Assembly (NCBI GenBank): GCA_003150405.1
Contig: QAMM01000003.1
Span: 77,747 to 141,746, forward strand
DNA: 64,000 nt
Reading direction: 5' to 3'
DNA from: Clostridiales bacterium
Lineage (GTDB): Bacteria > Bacillota > Clostridia > Oscillospirales > Ruminococcaceae
Position numbers and translations under genes: made by a program. Every line of letters starts with the position of its first letter. Within the stretch, counting starts at the first letter, position 1. The notes under the pieces were generated by a model. The model was not told the DNA's origin. It did not search any database and saw nothing but the letters and a program-made list of their open reading frames with translations. Of this stretch, positions 53,854 through 63,358 are shown one piece after another.

Positions 53854-55233
53854 TTAATATTCCCCTAGCGCCTGTTCTGCCAAGCGGATTTGCTCTGCCA
53901 CGCTCTCCGGTGCAGGGCCGCCGGCCGCCTTGCGGCCTTTGACGCAGGTCTCAAGGCTAATGGCGTCGTATACATCCTTCTCAAACAGCGCGCAGGCGAC
54001 CTGGTACTGCTCCAGCGGCAGGGTTTCCAGCGTCAGTCCCTGCTTGATGCAGCTTGCCACCAGTTCACCGGTGCATTTGTAAGCGTCGCGGAAGGGCAAT
54101 CCCTTTTTGACCAGATAATCCGCACAGTCGGTCGCATTGATAAACCCCTTTGCTGCCGCCGCACGCATGTTGTCTTTGAGAACCGTCATGGTTTCGAGCA
54201 TGGGGGTGAAGGTGCCAAGGCAGAGCTTGACGGTATCCAGTGCGTCAAAGATGGCCTGTTTGTCCTCCTGCATATCCTTGTTGTACGCAAGAGGAAGCCC
54301 CTTCATCATGGTGAGCAGAGTCATCAGGTCGCCAAAAACCCGGCCGGACTTGCCGCGGATGAGTTCGGTGATATCTGGGTTCTTTTTCTGCGGCATAATG
54401 CTGGAGCCAGTTGCGTAGGCGTCATCCAGCTCAATGAATTTGAATTCCCACGAACACCAGAGGATGATTTCCTCGCTGAACCGGGAGAGATGTACCATCA
54501 AAATCGAAAGGGAACTCGCAAGCTCAATGCAGAAATCGCGGTCGGACACACCGTCCAGACTGTTTGGCATAATGCCCTGCATTCCAAGCTGTTCGGCTAC
54601 CATATCACGGTTGATGGGGTAGGTGGTCCCGGCGAGCGCTCCGCTGCCCAGCGGGGAATAGTTCATCCGCTTTTTGGTGTCGTTCAGACGGGAGAGATCG
54701 CGCAGAAGCATCCAGGCATACGCCATCAAATGGTGTGCAAAGGTGATGGGCTGCGCACGCTGTAAATGGGTGTAACCCGGCATGACCGTTTCAAGGTGCT
54801 CTTTGGAAAGGCCGCACAAAGCCTGCGCAAGCGCCTTGACTTGTGCTTTGACCGCGTCAATTTCGTCCAGCAGGTAAAGCCGCAGGTCGAGCGCCACCTG
54901 ATCGTTCCGGCTGCGCGCGGTGTGCAGGCGCTTGCCGGTGTCGCCAAGCCGTTTGGTCAGCTCGCCCTCCACGAACATGTGGATATCCTCCGCTGTCGGA
55001 TCGATTTCAAGCGCACCGCTTTCAAGGTCGTTTAAAATTCCTTGCAAACCGGCGCAGATGGCCTCCGCTTCCTGCTTTTCAATGATGCCGGTTTCCCCCA
55101 GCATGGTCGCATGCGCCATGCTCCCTTGGATGTCGTTGCGCGCCATTCGCTGGTCAAACGAGATGGAAGAGTTAAAATCATTGACCTTTTCGTCCACTTC
55201 TTTCTGGAAGCGGCCCGCCCACATTTTTGCCAT
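53854..55233 (-). CDS. argH: Argininosuccinate lyase
   Basis: 459 residues. Signature GSSIMPQKKNPDITE (about 280) with the catalytic serine, plus TARSRNDQVALDLRLY and GYTHLQRAQPITF. Releases arginine and fumarate. RBS AAAGGA. Separated from argG by 209 nt that hold two strong hairpins. Confidence 0.97.
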   Translation of the reverse strand: MAKMWAGRFQKEVDEKVNDFNSSISFDQRMARNDIQGSMAHATMLGETGIIEKQEAEAICAGLQGILNDLESGALEIDPTAEDIHMFVEGELTKRLGDTGKRLHTARSRNDQVALDLRLYLLDEIDAVKAQVKALAQALCGLSKEHLETVMPGYTHLQRAQPITFAHHLMAYAWMLLRDLSRLNDTKKRMNYSPLGSGALAGTTYPINRDMVAEQLGMQGIMPNSLDGVSDRDFCIELASSLSILMVHLSRFSEEIILWCSWEFKFIELDDAYATGSSIMPQKKNPDITELIRGKSGRVFGDLMTLLTMMKGLPLAYNKDMQEDKQAIFDALDTVKLCLGTFTPMLETMTVLKDNMRAAAAKGFINATDCADYLVKKGLPFRDAYKCTGELVASCIKQGLTLETLPLEQYQVACALFEKDVYDAISLETCVKGRKAAGGPAPESVAEQIRLAEQALGEY

Positions 55234-55262
55234 AACGAAAAATCCTTTCGGTGTTGCTTTCT

Positions 55263-55325
55263 GCCGGACAAAGCTCCGGCGTCCTTTTGAAAACAGGAAT
55301 CCCGCGGCCGCGGGATTCCTGTTTT
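55263..55325 (-). terminator. Attenuator region between argG and argH
   Basis: A perfect 36-nt palindrome (55290-55325) whose half is AAAACAGGAATCCCGCGG, followed on the minus strand by a second hairpin GCCGGA...TCCGGC (55263-55280). The palindrome ends in TTTT, so it can stop transcription in both directions. Confidence 0.6.
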
Positions 55326-55442
55326 ATCCGCTTGTGCAGGCTACGGTGTACCGATAAACCTTGGCTGCCATGCAGAAAAATGGAATCTGTACGGCATTTC
55401 ACTGTCTACACAGCCGCCGAACTGCGGAGCCTGCCTGTATGT

Positions 55443-56651
55443 TTATTTTTTGCCGTCTGCCAGTGCTTTCACTTTAATCGGCAGGCCGAACAGGTTGATG
55501 AAGCCTTGGGAATCCGCCTGATTGTAAACGTCATCTGCGTCAAAGGTGGCAACTTCCTCGTTGTAGAGGGAGTATGGCGCGGTCACGCCTGCGTTGATAA
55601 TGTTGCCCTTGTAAAGCTTGAGCTTGACGTCGCCGGTGACATGCTCCTGGGTGGAATCCACAAACGCGGAGAGCGCCTCACGCAGCGGAGTGTACCACTG
55701 GCCGTTGTAAACGAGGTCGGCGAATTTCAGCGCGACCTGCTGCTTATAATGCTGGGTTTCCTTGTCCACGGTAATGGTTTCCAGCACCTTGTGCGCATGG
55801 TACAGGATGGTGCCGCCCGGGGTTTCATAAACGCCGCGGCTCTTCATGCCGACCAGCCGGTTCTCAACGAGATCCGCAATGCCAATGCCGTTTTCGCCGC
55901 CGAGCTTGTTGAGCGCTTTGATGAGCGAAACGCCGTCCATCTCCTTGCCGTCGAGCGCGGTCGGAATGCCCTTTTCAAAATGAAGGGTAATATAGGTCGG
56001 CTGATCCGGAGCCTTTTCCGGAGAAACGCCCATTTCAAGAATTTTGTCGTAATCTGGCTCGTTTGCCGGATCCTCCAAATCAAGGCCCTCATGGGAAAGG
56101 TGCCAGAGGTTCATATCCTTGGAGTAGTTGGTTTCACGGGTGAGCTTAATGGGGATATTCTTAGCGATTGCATAATCAATCTCTTCGTCACGGGATTTGA
56201 TATCCCAAATCCGCCACGGGGCGATGATCTTCATATTCGGCGCAAACGCTTTGATGGTCAATTCAAACCGGACCTGGTCGTTGCCTTTACCAGTGCAGCC
56301 GTGGCAGATGGCGTCTGCGCCCTCGGCTTTGGCAATTTCCACAATCCGCTTTGCAATGGCTGGCCGTGCAAACGAGGTGCCAAGGAGATAATCTTCTTCA
56401 TAAACTGCTCCGCATTTGAGGGTTGGGAAGATAAAGTCCTCTACAAATTCTTTCTGCAAATCCTCTATGTAAAGCTTAGAAGCACCGGTTTTCAATGCGC
56501 GTTCCTCAAGACCCTCCAATTCTGCATCCTGCCCGACGTTGCCGGCAACGGCAATGACTTCGCAGCCGTAGTTTTCTTTCAGCCACGGGATGATAATGGA
56601 GGTGTCCAGACCGCCAGAATACGCAAGTACCACTTTGTTGAGCTTTTCCAT
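55443..56651 (-). CDS. argG: Argininosuccinate synthase
   Basis: 402 residues. ATP loop [17 protein letters not shown] at the N-terminus, [24 protein letters not shown] (about 117) and YEGNP-type citrulline contacts. Joins citrulline and aspartate. First gene of the operon, with promoter and ARG box upstream. RBS GAAAGGAAAC. Confidence 0.97.
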   Translation of the reverse strand: MEKLNKVVLAYSGGLDTSIIIPWLKENYGCEVIAVAGNVGQDAELEGLEERALKTGASKLYIEDLQKEFVEDFIFPTLKCGAVYEEDYLLGTSFARPAIAKRIVEIAKAEGADAICHGCTGKGNDQVRFELTIKAFAPNMKIIAPWRIWDIKSRDEEIDYAIAKNIPIKLTRETNYSKDMNLWHLSHEGLDLEDPANEPDYDKILEMGVSPEKAPDQPTYITLHFEKGIPTALDGKEMDGVSLIKALNKLGGENGIGIADLVENRLVGMKSRGVYETPGGTILYHAHKVLETITVDKETQHYKQQVALKFADLVYNGQWYTPLREALSAFVDSTQEHVTGDVKLKLYKGNIINAGVTAPYSLYNEEVATFDADDVYNQADSQGFINLFGLPIKVKALADGKK

Positions 56652-56687
56652 AATTCAGTTTCCTTTCACAATTCATTTGTTATTATC

Positions 56688-56715
56688 ATTATACATCTTT
56701 TTCAGCGAATTGCAA
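56688..56715 (-). promoter_or_regulatory. Promoter of arg operon
   Basis: Minus strand TTGCAA (56710-56715), 16-nt spacer, TATAAT (56688-56693). Confidence 0.7.
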
Positions 56716-56723
56716 GTAAAATG

Positions 56724-56737
56724 TGAATAATTATGCA
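56724..56737. promoter_or_regulatory. ARG box (ArgR/AhrC site)
   Basis: TGAATAATTATGCA matches the ARG-box core TGAATnnnnATTCA at nine of ten fixed positions. It lies 8 nt upstream of the -35. A weaker half site, TGTATATTCA, follows at 56744-56753. Binding by an ArgR homologue is inferred. Confidence 0.6.
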
Positions 56738-56917
56738 GTTTTGTGTATATTCATTCAAACTAGCGGTTTTTGCCTGCAATCTGTCCGTACTTTTATACAC
56801 AATGCCAATAAGAGGATTCTTTTTTGGCGTTGAAAGCGTTTCTTTTCATTCGTATTCCTGCACCAAAGGGACAAAGAAATGCATATCCTTGTATAAAATT
56901 CATCTGCGCCGGCACGC

Positions 56918-56946
56918 TTGTTTTTCCCTGTGCGGTTTGCTACAAT
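56918..56946 (+). promoter_or_regulatory. Promoter of flavin reductase gene
   Basis: TTGTTT (56918-56923), 17-nt spacer, TACAAT (56941-56946). Confidence 0.65.
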
Positions 56947-56975
56947 AAAGAAAAAGAACGACAGGAGTGTTTCGC

Positions 56976-57479
56976 ATGGCTTTTCAGAAAATAGACCCCA
57001 AAACCTTTCATGACAACGTCTTTACCCGTATTGGCTCCGATTGGTTCCTGCTGACGGCCGGCAACGAGGATTGCTGCAATACCATGACAGCGGCTTGGGG
57101 AGGTTTGGGCTTTCTCTGGAACAAAAATGTAGCAACTGTTTATGTGCGCAAAAGCCGCCATACTTTTGGCTTTATGGAGGAGAACGACATTTTTACTATG
57201 TCCTTCTTTGATCCCTCCCACCGTGATGTTTTAAATTACTGCGGCAGCAAGTTGGGCCGGGATGTGGATAAAATCAAGGAATGCGGTCTCACTAAAATCA
57301 TGCTGGACGGCGGCGTTGCCTTTGAGGAAGCAGACCTTGTCATCGTCTGCAAAAAACTGCACCATCAGGAGCTTGCGCCGGAGTATTTTACCAACGCTTC
57401 AGTGGAAGAAATTTATGCGGCCGATCCGGATTACCACACCATGTATATAGGGGAAATCCTCGGTATGTATCGCAAATAG
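56976..57479 (+). CDS. Flavin reductase-like FMN-binding protein
   Basis: ATG 56976, eight nt after AGGAG. 167 residues with the split-barrel flavin fold: TAGNEDCCNTMTAAWGGLGFLWNKNVATVYVRKSRHT matches the FMN-binding flavin reductase family, which often works as a small NAD(P)H:FMN reductase or electron carrier. The next gene starts 11 nt after the stop, so they are a pair. Confidence 0.85.
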   Translation: MAFQKIDPKTFHDNVFTRIGSDWFLLTAGNEDCCNTMTAAWGGLGFLWNKNVATVYVRKSRHTFGFMEENDIFTMSFFDPSHRDVLNYCGSKLGRDVDKIKECGLTKIMLDGGVAFEEADLVIVCKKLHHQELAPEYFTNASVEEIYAADPDYHTMYIGEILGMYRK

Positions 57480-57490
57480 GAGAATGTAAG

Positions 57491-57994
57491 TTGAGACAGG
57501 ATGAAATCATTGCAGCGCTTTTGAAAGACGGTCTCCGGTGGGAGGGTCATGCGCAGAAAGCGGTGGAGCTGTTTACGTCGGGTTGCAACTGTGCCCAATC
57601 CCTTTTTGGTGCTTTTGCGGAGGAATGCGGCACGGCGACGGAATACGCTATGCGCCTTTGTTCCTCGTTTGGCGGCGGAATGGGCCGTCTGCGTGAGGTC
57701 TGCGGCGCGGTGACAGGCGCTTTCATGGTGCTGGGGCTTCGGCTCGGAGCGGCCGATCCTAACCGTTACGCCGACAAGGCAGAACAGTATGAACGGGTGC
57801 AGCGTTTTGCCAAAGTCTTTGAGCAACGGTTTGGTTCCTACCTTTGCCGCGACTTGCTGGGTCTGGAACTTCAACGGGAGGAACCAGCTCCTTCGGAACG
57901 CACGCCGGAGTATTACCTGCAGCGCCCCTGCGCTCTTTATATCGCCTATGCGGCAGCGTTGCTGGAACAAATGTTGGCGGCAGACAACGGATAG
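57491..57994 (+). CDS. C_GCAxxG_C_C family redox protein
   Basis: TTG 57491; its RBS AGGAG overlaps the stop of the flavoprotein gene. 167 residues. The family cysteine pattern is visible: GCNCAQSLFGAF (about 35-46), MRLCSSFGGGMG (Cys about 57), REVCGAVTGAF (Cys about 71) and a late RPCALY. These are short helical proteins with conserved cysteines thought to bind Fe-S clusters or act in redox. Pairing with a flavin reductase suggests electron transfer, which is inference. Confidence 0.8.
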   Translation: MRQDEIIAALLKDGLRWEGHAQKAVELFTSGCNCAQSLFGAFAEECGTATEYAMRLCSSFGGGMGRLREVCGAVTGAFMVLGLRLGAADPNRYADKAEQYERVQRFAKVFEQRFGSYLCRDLLGLELQREEPAPSERTPEYYLQRPCALYIAYAAALLEQMLAADNG

Positions 57995-58190
57995 CATCTG
58001 CCTTTCAATAAGGCCTGGGAAAAGGGGCTTTTGCCTTGCGCTGAGTACAGACGGCGGCTTTCACACGCCTTTCTTGGATTTGAAAAGAATGTTTTCGGTA
58101 AACTGTAAGCGGTTGTAGAATGTGCTGAAAGCATATCTTTGCGGTGATATCCGGGCGTAGGCTTGCTGTGAAAATTGAACGGGATAAAAC

Positions 58191-58235
58191 AAAAAACAAA
58201 CGGCAATGGATGTACTCCATTGCCGTTTGTTTTTT
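58191..58235. terminator. Terminator between redox pair and trxB
   Basis: AAAAAACAAACGGCAATGGA / TCCATTGCCGTTTGTTTTTT, five-nt loop; strong in both directions. The preceding 57995-58190 shows no gene. Confidence 0.92.
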
Positions 58236-58266
58236 ATAGTTGCAGATATTACAAGGTGTGCCTAGC

Positions 58267-59181
58267 TCAGTTTTCCATTAGGTAATTCGCGGCCTGGGTT
58301 GCAGCAACGGCGCCGTCTGCTGCTGCGGTTACAAGCTGGCGCAGCAGTTTGGTACGGGTATCTCCCGCAGCAAATACCCCTTCGACATTGGTTTTGCAGC
58401 TTTCGTCTGCAAGAATGTAACCGTCCTCGCTGAGCGCCACCTCCGGCGCAAATATCCCGTTATCCGGCTTCAGACCAACCGCGACAAAAACCGCATCGGT
58501 CGTAAGTTCGGTTTCTTTGCCGTCCTTATCAACAAGCTTCACCGCAGTTACCTTGTTTTCCCCCAGAATTTCCTTGACCTGCGTATTCGGGATAAATTCA
58601 ATGATCTCATTTTTCAGAACGCGTTCTACCGTACCTGCACTGGCGCGGAACGCATCCCGCCGGTGGATGAGCCGTACCTTTTTACAGAGCTTTGCAAGGT
58701 AGAGCGCGTCGTCCAGCGCGGTGTTGCCGCCGCCGACAATACACACCTCTTTATCTCGGAAAAAGGCGCCGTCACAGGTGGCGCAGTAGGAGACTCCCCG
58801 CCCGGCCAGGCGTTCCTCACCGGGACAGCCAAGCTTGCGGTGTTCCGCCCCGTTTGCAATAATGACAGTGTCCGCCGTATAATCCTCGCCGCCGGCAAAA
58901 ACATGCTTCGGTTTGCCGGCAAGCTGATAACGGGTCGGAGCCGCGCTAATGACCTTTGCCCCAAAGGATTTGGCTTGTTTTAAAAGCGCTTCGGTAAATT
59001 CATAACCGGAAACCGCTTCGATTCCCGGGTAGTTTTCCACGTCGGGCGAATTGACAATCTGCCCGCCGGTCATTTTATTCTCAATTACCAGGACGCTCAG
59101 CGCCTGCCGCGCCGCATAAATGGCGGCGGAAAGCCCGGCGGTTCCCGCCCCGATGATAAGAACCTGTACATGCTCTGCCAT
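58267..59181 (-). CDS. trxB: Thioredoxin reductase
   Basis: 304 residues. FAD loop IIGAGTAGLSAAIYAARQ, redox pair CATCDGAFF (about 133), NADPH loop GGGNTALDDALYLA, and C-terminal GVFAAGDTRTKLLRQLVTAAADG. Low-Mr TrxB type using NADPH to reduce thioredoxin. trxA is not adjacent. Confidence 0.95.
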   Translation of the reverse strand: MAEHVQVLIIGAGTAGLSAAIYAARQALSVLVIENKMTGGQIVNSPDVENYPGIEAVSGYEFTEALLKQAKSFGAKVISAAPTRYQLAGKPKHVFAGGEDYTADTVIIANGAEHRKLGCPGEERLAGRGVSYCATCDGAFFRDKEVCIVGGGNTALDDALYLAKLCKKVRLIHRRDAFRASAGTVERVLKNEIIEFIPNTQVKEILGENKVTAVKLVDKDGKETELTTDAVFVAVGLKPDNGIFAPEVALSEDGYILADESCKTNVEGVFAAGDTRTKLLRQLVTAAADGAVAATQAANYLMEN

Positions 59182-59211
59182 ATTGGTTCACCTGTCTTTC
59201 CTGTTTCCTTT

Positions 59212-59239
59212 ATTTTACTATTTCCAGCCGCATTGTCAA
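59212..59239 (-). promoter_or_regulatory. Promoter of trxB
   Basis: Minus strand TTGACA (59234-59239), 16-nt spacer, TAAAAT (59212-59217). Confidence 0.75.
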
Positions 59240-59330
59240 TATGTATTGCGTCCAGGTGCTTGGCCGCATATTTCACCCATGGAATGAATATAAATGGACC
59301 AGCTAAGTGAAACAGGAAAGGAAGATTGCA

Positions 59331-62045
59331 GTGAAATTGCTTGATGTGCTGCACAGGGATTTAAACGAGGTCTCGGAGGTCAAAACACTACGTATTTCGC
59401 AGAAGCAACCAGCTGAGTTGACCGGACCACCCGGGCTTACATCACGTGAGGCCCAGCGGCTGTTGGAGAAAAACGGGAAAAACCAGCTGGTTTCCGGCAA
59501 ACGGATCAGCGCTTTCAAAATATTTATCAGCCAGTTTAAGGATATTCTGGTCATCATCCTGCTCATCAGCACCATTGTATCGGCCTGTATGGGAGAATTT
59601 GTAGAAGCGGCCGCCATTGCAGTCATTGTCGTACTCAACGGCATCATGGGCTTTATTCAGGAATTCAATACTGAAAAAACATTGGAGGCGCTCAAGAAAA
59701 TGGCCGCCCCCACCGCACGGGTATACCGCGATGGCGTGCTTCGGCATGTCCCGGCTGAAGATTTGGTGGCGGGCGACGTGTTGGAGCTGGAAGCAGGGGA
59801 TAAAGTGCCTGCGGATGGCCTTATCCTGCACCAGACCGCCCTTGCCGTCGATGAATCCATCCTGACGGGAGAATCGGTTCCGGTGGATAAGTTCGCAGGC
59901 GATCCGGCGCTGGATACGGACAGCCAGCCGGAGGATGCCCAGGTCTTTATGGGAACCATTGTCACTAAAGGGCGCGCGCGGATCCGCATTGCGAAAACCG
60001 GGATGCAGACCCGTATGGGCGGCATCGCGGGTATGCTTGGTTCAATCGAGGAAAGCCAGACTCCGCTTCAGCACAAGCTGGATGAGCTTGGTAAATACAT
60101 CGCCGTCGGCTGCCTTATCATCTGCGCCATTGTCGCTGGAGCGGGTATCCTGCATGGAGAAAATGCGGTGGATATGTTGATTACCGGGGTGTCGCTCGCC
60201 GTCGCCGCCGTGCCGGAGGGGCTTCCTGCCATTGTCACCATTGCGCTGGCGCTTGCCGTCAAGCGGATGGTTCGGCGCAGGGCACTGATTCGCCGTCTGC
60301 ACGCGGTAGAAACGTTGGGTTGTGCCAGCGTCATCTGCTCGGATAAAACCGGTACTCTCACCCAGAATAGGATGACGGTCAAACAGCTTTATGTTCCCGG
60401 GCACACCTATGCTCTGAGCGGCGACGGATACGAACTAGAGGGGGAGCTTACCGAGAACGGCCGCGCCGCCGCACCGGGGAAACAATTAAAGCGCCTGTTG
60501 GACTGCGCCGTCCTCTGCAACAATGCGAGCCTTTGCTCCGGCGAAGGAGATGAAAATAAAGGCGACCCCACCGAGCTTTCTTTGCTGGTTGCCGCCGTCA
60601 AGGCGGGAGCAAAACCCGCTCAGGTGCTTTCCCATTACAGCAAAATAGATGAAAATCCCTTTGACAGCGTTAAAAAGTACATGACGGTTACCGTCAAAAC
60701 GCTGGATGGCAAAACGCTGCTTTTCCTCAAGGGTGCGGTGGACGTCCTCATGCATCGCTGTGCCGCCCTTTTGACCGAAGAGGGCTCCTCTTTCCTCAGC
60801 CGGCAGAAAAAGGCAGAAATTCTGGAACAAAATGAGCGGATGGCGGGGGAGGCACTCCGTGTCATTGGCTTTGCGTTTAAGGAGCTTCCGTTCGGCACCT
60901 CCTCCCGCGAGGAACAGGATTTTACCTTTATTGGCCTTGCCGGCATGATTGATCCGCCCCGAAAAGAGGCGCGCAAAGCCATTCGCATCTGCAATAAAGC
61001 GGGCATCCGCACTGTCATGATCACCGGCGACCACAAAACAACCGCCATTGCCATTGCGGAGCAAATCGGCATATTCCATACAGGCGATCATGCCATCACC
61101 GGCAGTGAGCTGGAGTCCATGAGCGATCATGAACTGGATTTACTGGTCAACCAGACCACCGTGTTTGCGCGGGTCAGCCCGCACCACAAACTGCGCATTG
61201 TTCAGTCATTGAAACGGCATGGGCATGTCGTTGCTATGACGGGAGACGGCGTCAACGACGCACCGGCGGTCAAAGAGGCGGACATCGGTGTTTCCATGGG
61301 CATTGGCGGGAGTGACGTCACCAAGGAAGCGAGCGATCTCATCCTGCTTGACGACAACTTTGCAACCCTTGTCGCCGCTGTAGAGGAAGGGCGGGTCATT
61401 TACAGCAATATCCGCAAGTTTATCCGTTACCTGCTTTCCTGCAATATCGGCGAGGTGCTGACCATGTTTGTCGGCATTCTCATGGGGCTTCCGGTCGTTC
61501 TGCTGCCCATTCAAATTCTTCTGGTCAACCTCGCTACCGACGGCCCTCCGGCTATCGCTCTGGGATTGGAGCCCGCCGAAGATGACGTAATGAGCAGGCG
61601 GCCGCGCCGCAGAAGCGACAGCGTCTTTTCCGGCGGACTGCTTACCACCATCCTGTTCCGCGGCTGCCTTATCGGGCTGACAACCCTTGCGGTTTTTACC
61701 ACTTTTTTTGACCAGTACCACACCGTGGAAATTGCGCGTACAGCGGCTTTTCTGACGCTGGTGCTCACCCAGCTTATCCATGTGTTTGAGTGTAAAAGTG
61801 AAACCAAGACCATTTTTTCGGTACCGTATTTCAACAATATAAAGCTCATATTTGCTGTACTGTTGTCAGCGGCTGTAGTGTTTGGGGCCATTTATATTCC
61901 GCTGCTACAGCCAATCTTCTCCACCGTTGCTCTTTCAGGACTGGACCTTCTGACGGTATTCCTCTACTGCTTGGCTGTACCGGTGTTGTCTGCTTTGTTT
62001 AAATGGATTACACGGCATTTTGCCTCTGCAAAAAACCGGGAATAA
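59331..62045 (+). CDS. Calcium-type P2 cation-transporting ATPase
   Basis: GTG 59331, six nt after AAAGGAAG. 904 residues. Phosphorylated Asp in SDKTGTLT (about 338), TGES actuator loop, MTGDGVNDAPA hinge, and ten membrane helices. Ion residues match SERCA/PMR1-type pumps: AAVPEGLPA (M4), SCNIGE (M5) and NLATDGPPA (M6). It should expel Ca2+, perhaps Mn2+. No P-type metal-binding CxxC at the N-terminus, so not a heavy-metal pump. Confidence 0.9.
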   Translation: MKLLDVLHRDLNEVSEVKTLRISQKQPAELTGPPGLTSREAQRLLEKNGKNQLVSGKRISAFKIFISQFKDILVIILLISTIVSACMGEFVEAAAIAVIVVLNGIMGFIQEFNTEKTLEALKKMAAPTARVYRDGVLRHVPAEDLVAGDVLELEAGDKVPADGLILHQTALAVDESILTGESVPVDKFAGDPALDTDSQPEDAQVFMGTIVTKGRARIRIAKTGMQTRMGGIAGMLGSIEESQTPLQHKLDELGKYIAVGCLIICAIVAGAGILHGENAVDMLITGVSLAVAAVPEGLPAIVTIALALAVKRMVRRRALIRRLHAVETLGCASVICSDKTGTLTQNRMTVKQLYVPGHTYALSGDGYELEGELTENGRAAAPGKQLKRLLDCAVLCNNASLCSGEGDENKGDPTELSLLVAAVKAGAKPAQVLSHYSKIDENPFDSVKKYMTVTVKTLDGKTLLFLKGAVDVLMHRCAALLTEEGSSFLSRQKKAEILEQNERMAGEALRVIGFAFKELPFGTSSREEQDFTFIGLAGMIDPPRKEARKAIRICNKAGIRTVMITGDHKTTAIAIAEQIGIFHTGDHAITGSELESMSDHELDLLVNQTTVFARVSPHHKLRIVQSLKRHGHVVAMTGDGVNDAPAVKEADIGVSMGIGGSDVTKEASDLILLDDNFATLVAAVEEGRVIYSNIRKFIRYLLSCNIGEVLTMFVGILMGLPVVLLPIQILLVNLATDGPPAIALGLEPAEDDVMSRRPRRRSDSVFSGGLLTTILFRGCLIGLTTLAVFTTFFDQYHTVEIARTAAFLTLVLTQLIHVFECKSETKTIFSVPYFNNIKLIFAVLLSAAVVFGAIYIPLLQPIFSTVALSGLDLLTVFLYCLAVPVLSALFKWITRHFASAKNRE

Positions 62046-62058
62046 TTTTTGTGCCTTC

Positions 62059-62087
62059 TTGCTATTCGGCGTATGGTGGCATATAAT
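62059..62087 (+). promoter_or_regulatory. Promoter of phosphofructokinase gene
   Basis: TTGCTA (62059-62064), 17-nt spacer, TATAAT (62082-62087). Confidence 0.7.
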
Positions 62088-62126
62088 AAAGCTATATTCG
62101 TTGAGAAAAGCGAGGGGAAGTTGAAG

Positions 62127-63194
62127 ATGAAAATTGGCATTCTGACAAGCGGCGGCGACTGCCCAGGTTTGAACGCAACCATTCGCGGGGCGGCCAAAGC
62201 GATTTATGAGCAGGTAAAGGATCCGCAGATCGTCGGTATTGTAGACGGTTATCACGGCCTGATTCATGGAGAATCCCATAAAATGAACCCAGAGGATTTT
62301 TCAGGCATCCTCACGCGGGGCGGCACCATTCTGGGCACTTCGCGCCAGCCCTACAAAAAAATGCGGGTCATTGAGGATAACATCGACAAGGTCGAGAACA
62401 TGAAAGCCAATTATAAAAAAATGGGGCTGGACTGTCTGCTCATCCTCGGCGGAAACGGTACGCATAAGACGGCGAAGCTGCTCTCGGATGAGGGGCTGAA
62501 TGTCATCGGGCTGCCCAAGACCATTGATAACGATATTTGGGGGACCGACGTGACCTTCGGTTTCCATACGGCGGTTGACATTGCAACCGATGTCATTGAC
62601 CGCATTCACACTACGGCATGTAGCCATAAACGGGTCATGGTCATTGAGATTATGGGCAACAAAGCCGGCTGGCTCACCCTTTATTCCAGCATTGCAGGGG
62701 GGGCCGATATTGTTGTCATTCCGGAAATCCCCTTTGATGTAGATAAAATTGCAGAGTCGGTTCAGCGCCGTGCAGATAAAGGCAAAAACTTCTCGATTGT
62801 CGTGGTTGCAGAAGGCGCCATGGACAAAGAGGAAGCCAAGCTTAAAAAGAAGGAGCGCGCAAAACAGCGCCAGGAACGCGGTGAAATAACTGCGACCAAC
62901 CGCATCGCGGCGGGAATCAGCGAGCGCATTGGATTTGACACCCGCGTGGTTGTGCCGGGGCATATTGTGCGCGGCGGCAGTCCGTCCTCCTATGACCGTG
63001 TACTTGCAACCCAGTTTGGCGTTTATGCCGCGGAGTTGATTGAGCAGCGCACCTTTGGCGTGTCGGTTGCCATGAAAAACAACGTGGTCACCCACAATCC
63101 GCTGGAGGATGTGGCAGGCATTACCAAGTTTGTCCCAACCGATCATCAGATGATTCGCATCGCTCGTAAAATTGGAATGTCGTTTGGCGATTAA
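62127..63194 (+). CDS. 6-phosphofructokinase family protein
   Basis: ATG 62127 after GAGGGGAAG; 355 residues. MKIGILTSGGDCPGLNA, LTRGGTILGTSR, LILGGNGTHKTAKLL, GLPKTIDNDIWGTD, and RGGSPSSYDR. It has Gly where ATP enzymes have it (GGxG) but Lys in PKTIDND as in PPi-dependent enzymes, the combination seen in group III PFKs. Asn replaces the usual Asp in GGDG. Phosphoryl donor is therefore uncertain. A basic insertion (KLKKKERAKQRQERGE, about 245) is unusual for bacterial PFK. Confidence 0.88.
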   Translation: MKIGILTSGGDCPGLNATIRGAAKAIYEQVKDPQIVGIVDGYHGLIHGESHKMNPEDFSGILTRGGTILGTSRQPYKKMRVIEDNIDKVENMKANYKKMGLDCLLILGGNGTHKTAKLLSDEGLNVIGLPKTIDNDIWGTDVTFGFHTAVDIATDVIDRIHTTACSHKRVMVIEIMGNKAGWLTLYSSIAGGADIVVIPEIPFDVDKIAESVQRRADKGKNFSIVVVAEGAMDKEEAKLKKKERAKQRQERGEITATNRIAAGISERIGFDTRVVVPGHIVRGGSPSSYDRVLATQFGVYAAELIEQRTFGVSVAMKNNVVTHNPLEDVAGITKFVPTDHQMIRIARKIGMSFGD

Positions 63195-63358
63195 ATGGAG
63201 GTTTTCTCACCTAAGGGTCTCTGAAAGAAAAACCGGGGCTCGGCTTTAGGAAAACGATTTTTGGATGTCCGGACTGCTTCGGGTGGAAAAGGTTCAAGCC
63301 GCCGTTTGGGCAGTTTAAAAACATCAAACAAACAGGACATCAACGGAAAGGAAATATT

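Noticed and set aside
55251-56726. 491-codon open frame on the plus strand opposite argG
   Set aside because: It lies fully antisense to a well-conserved argG and its protein has no recognisable domain; long antisense frames are common opposite GC-biased genes.
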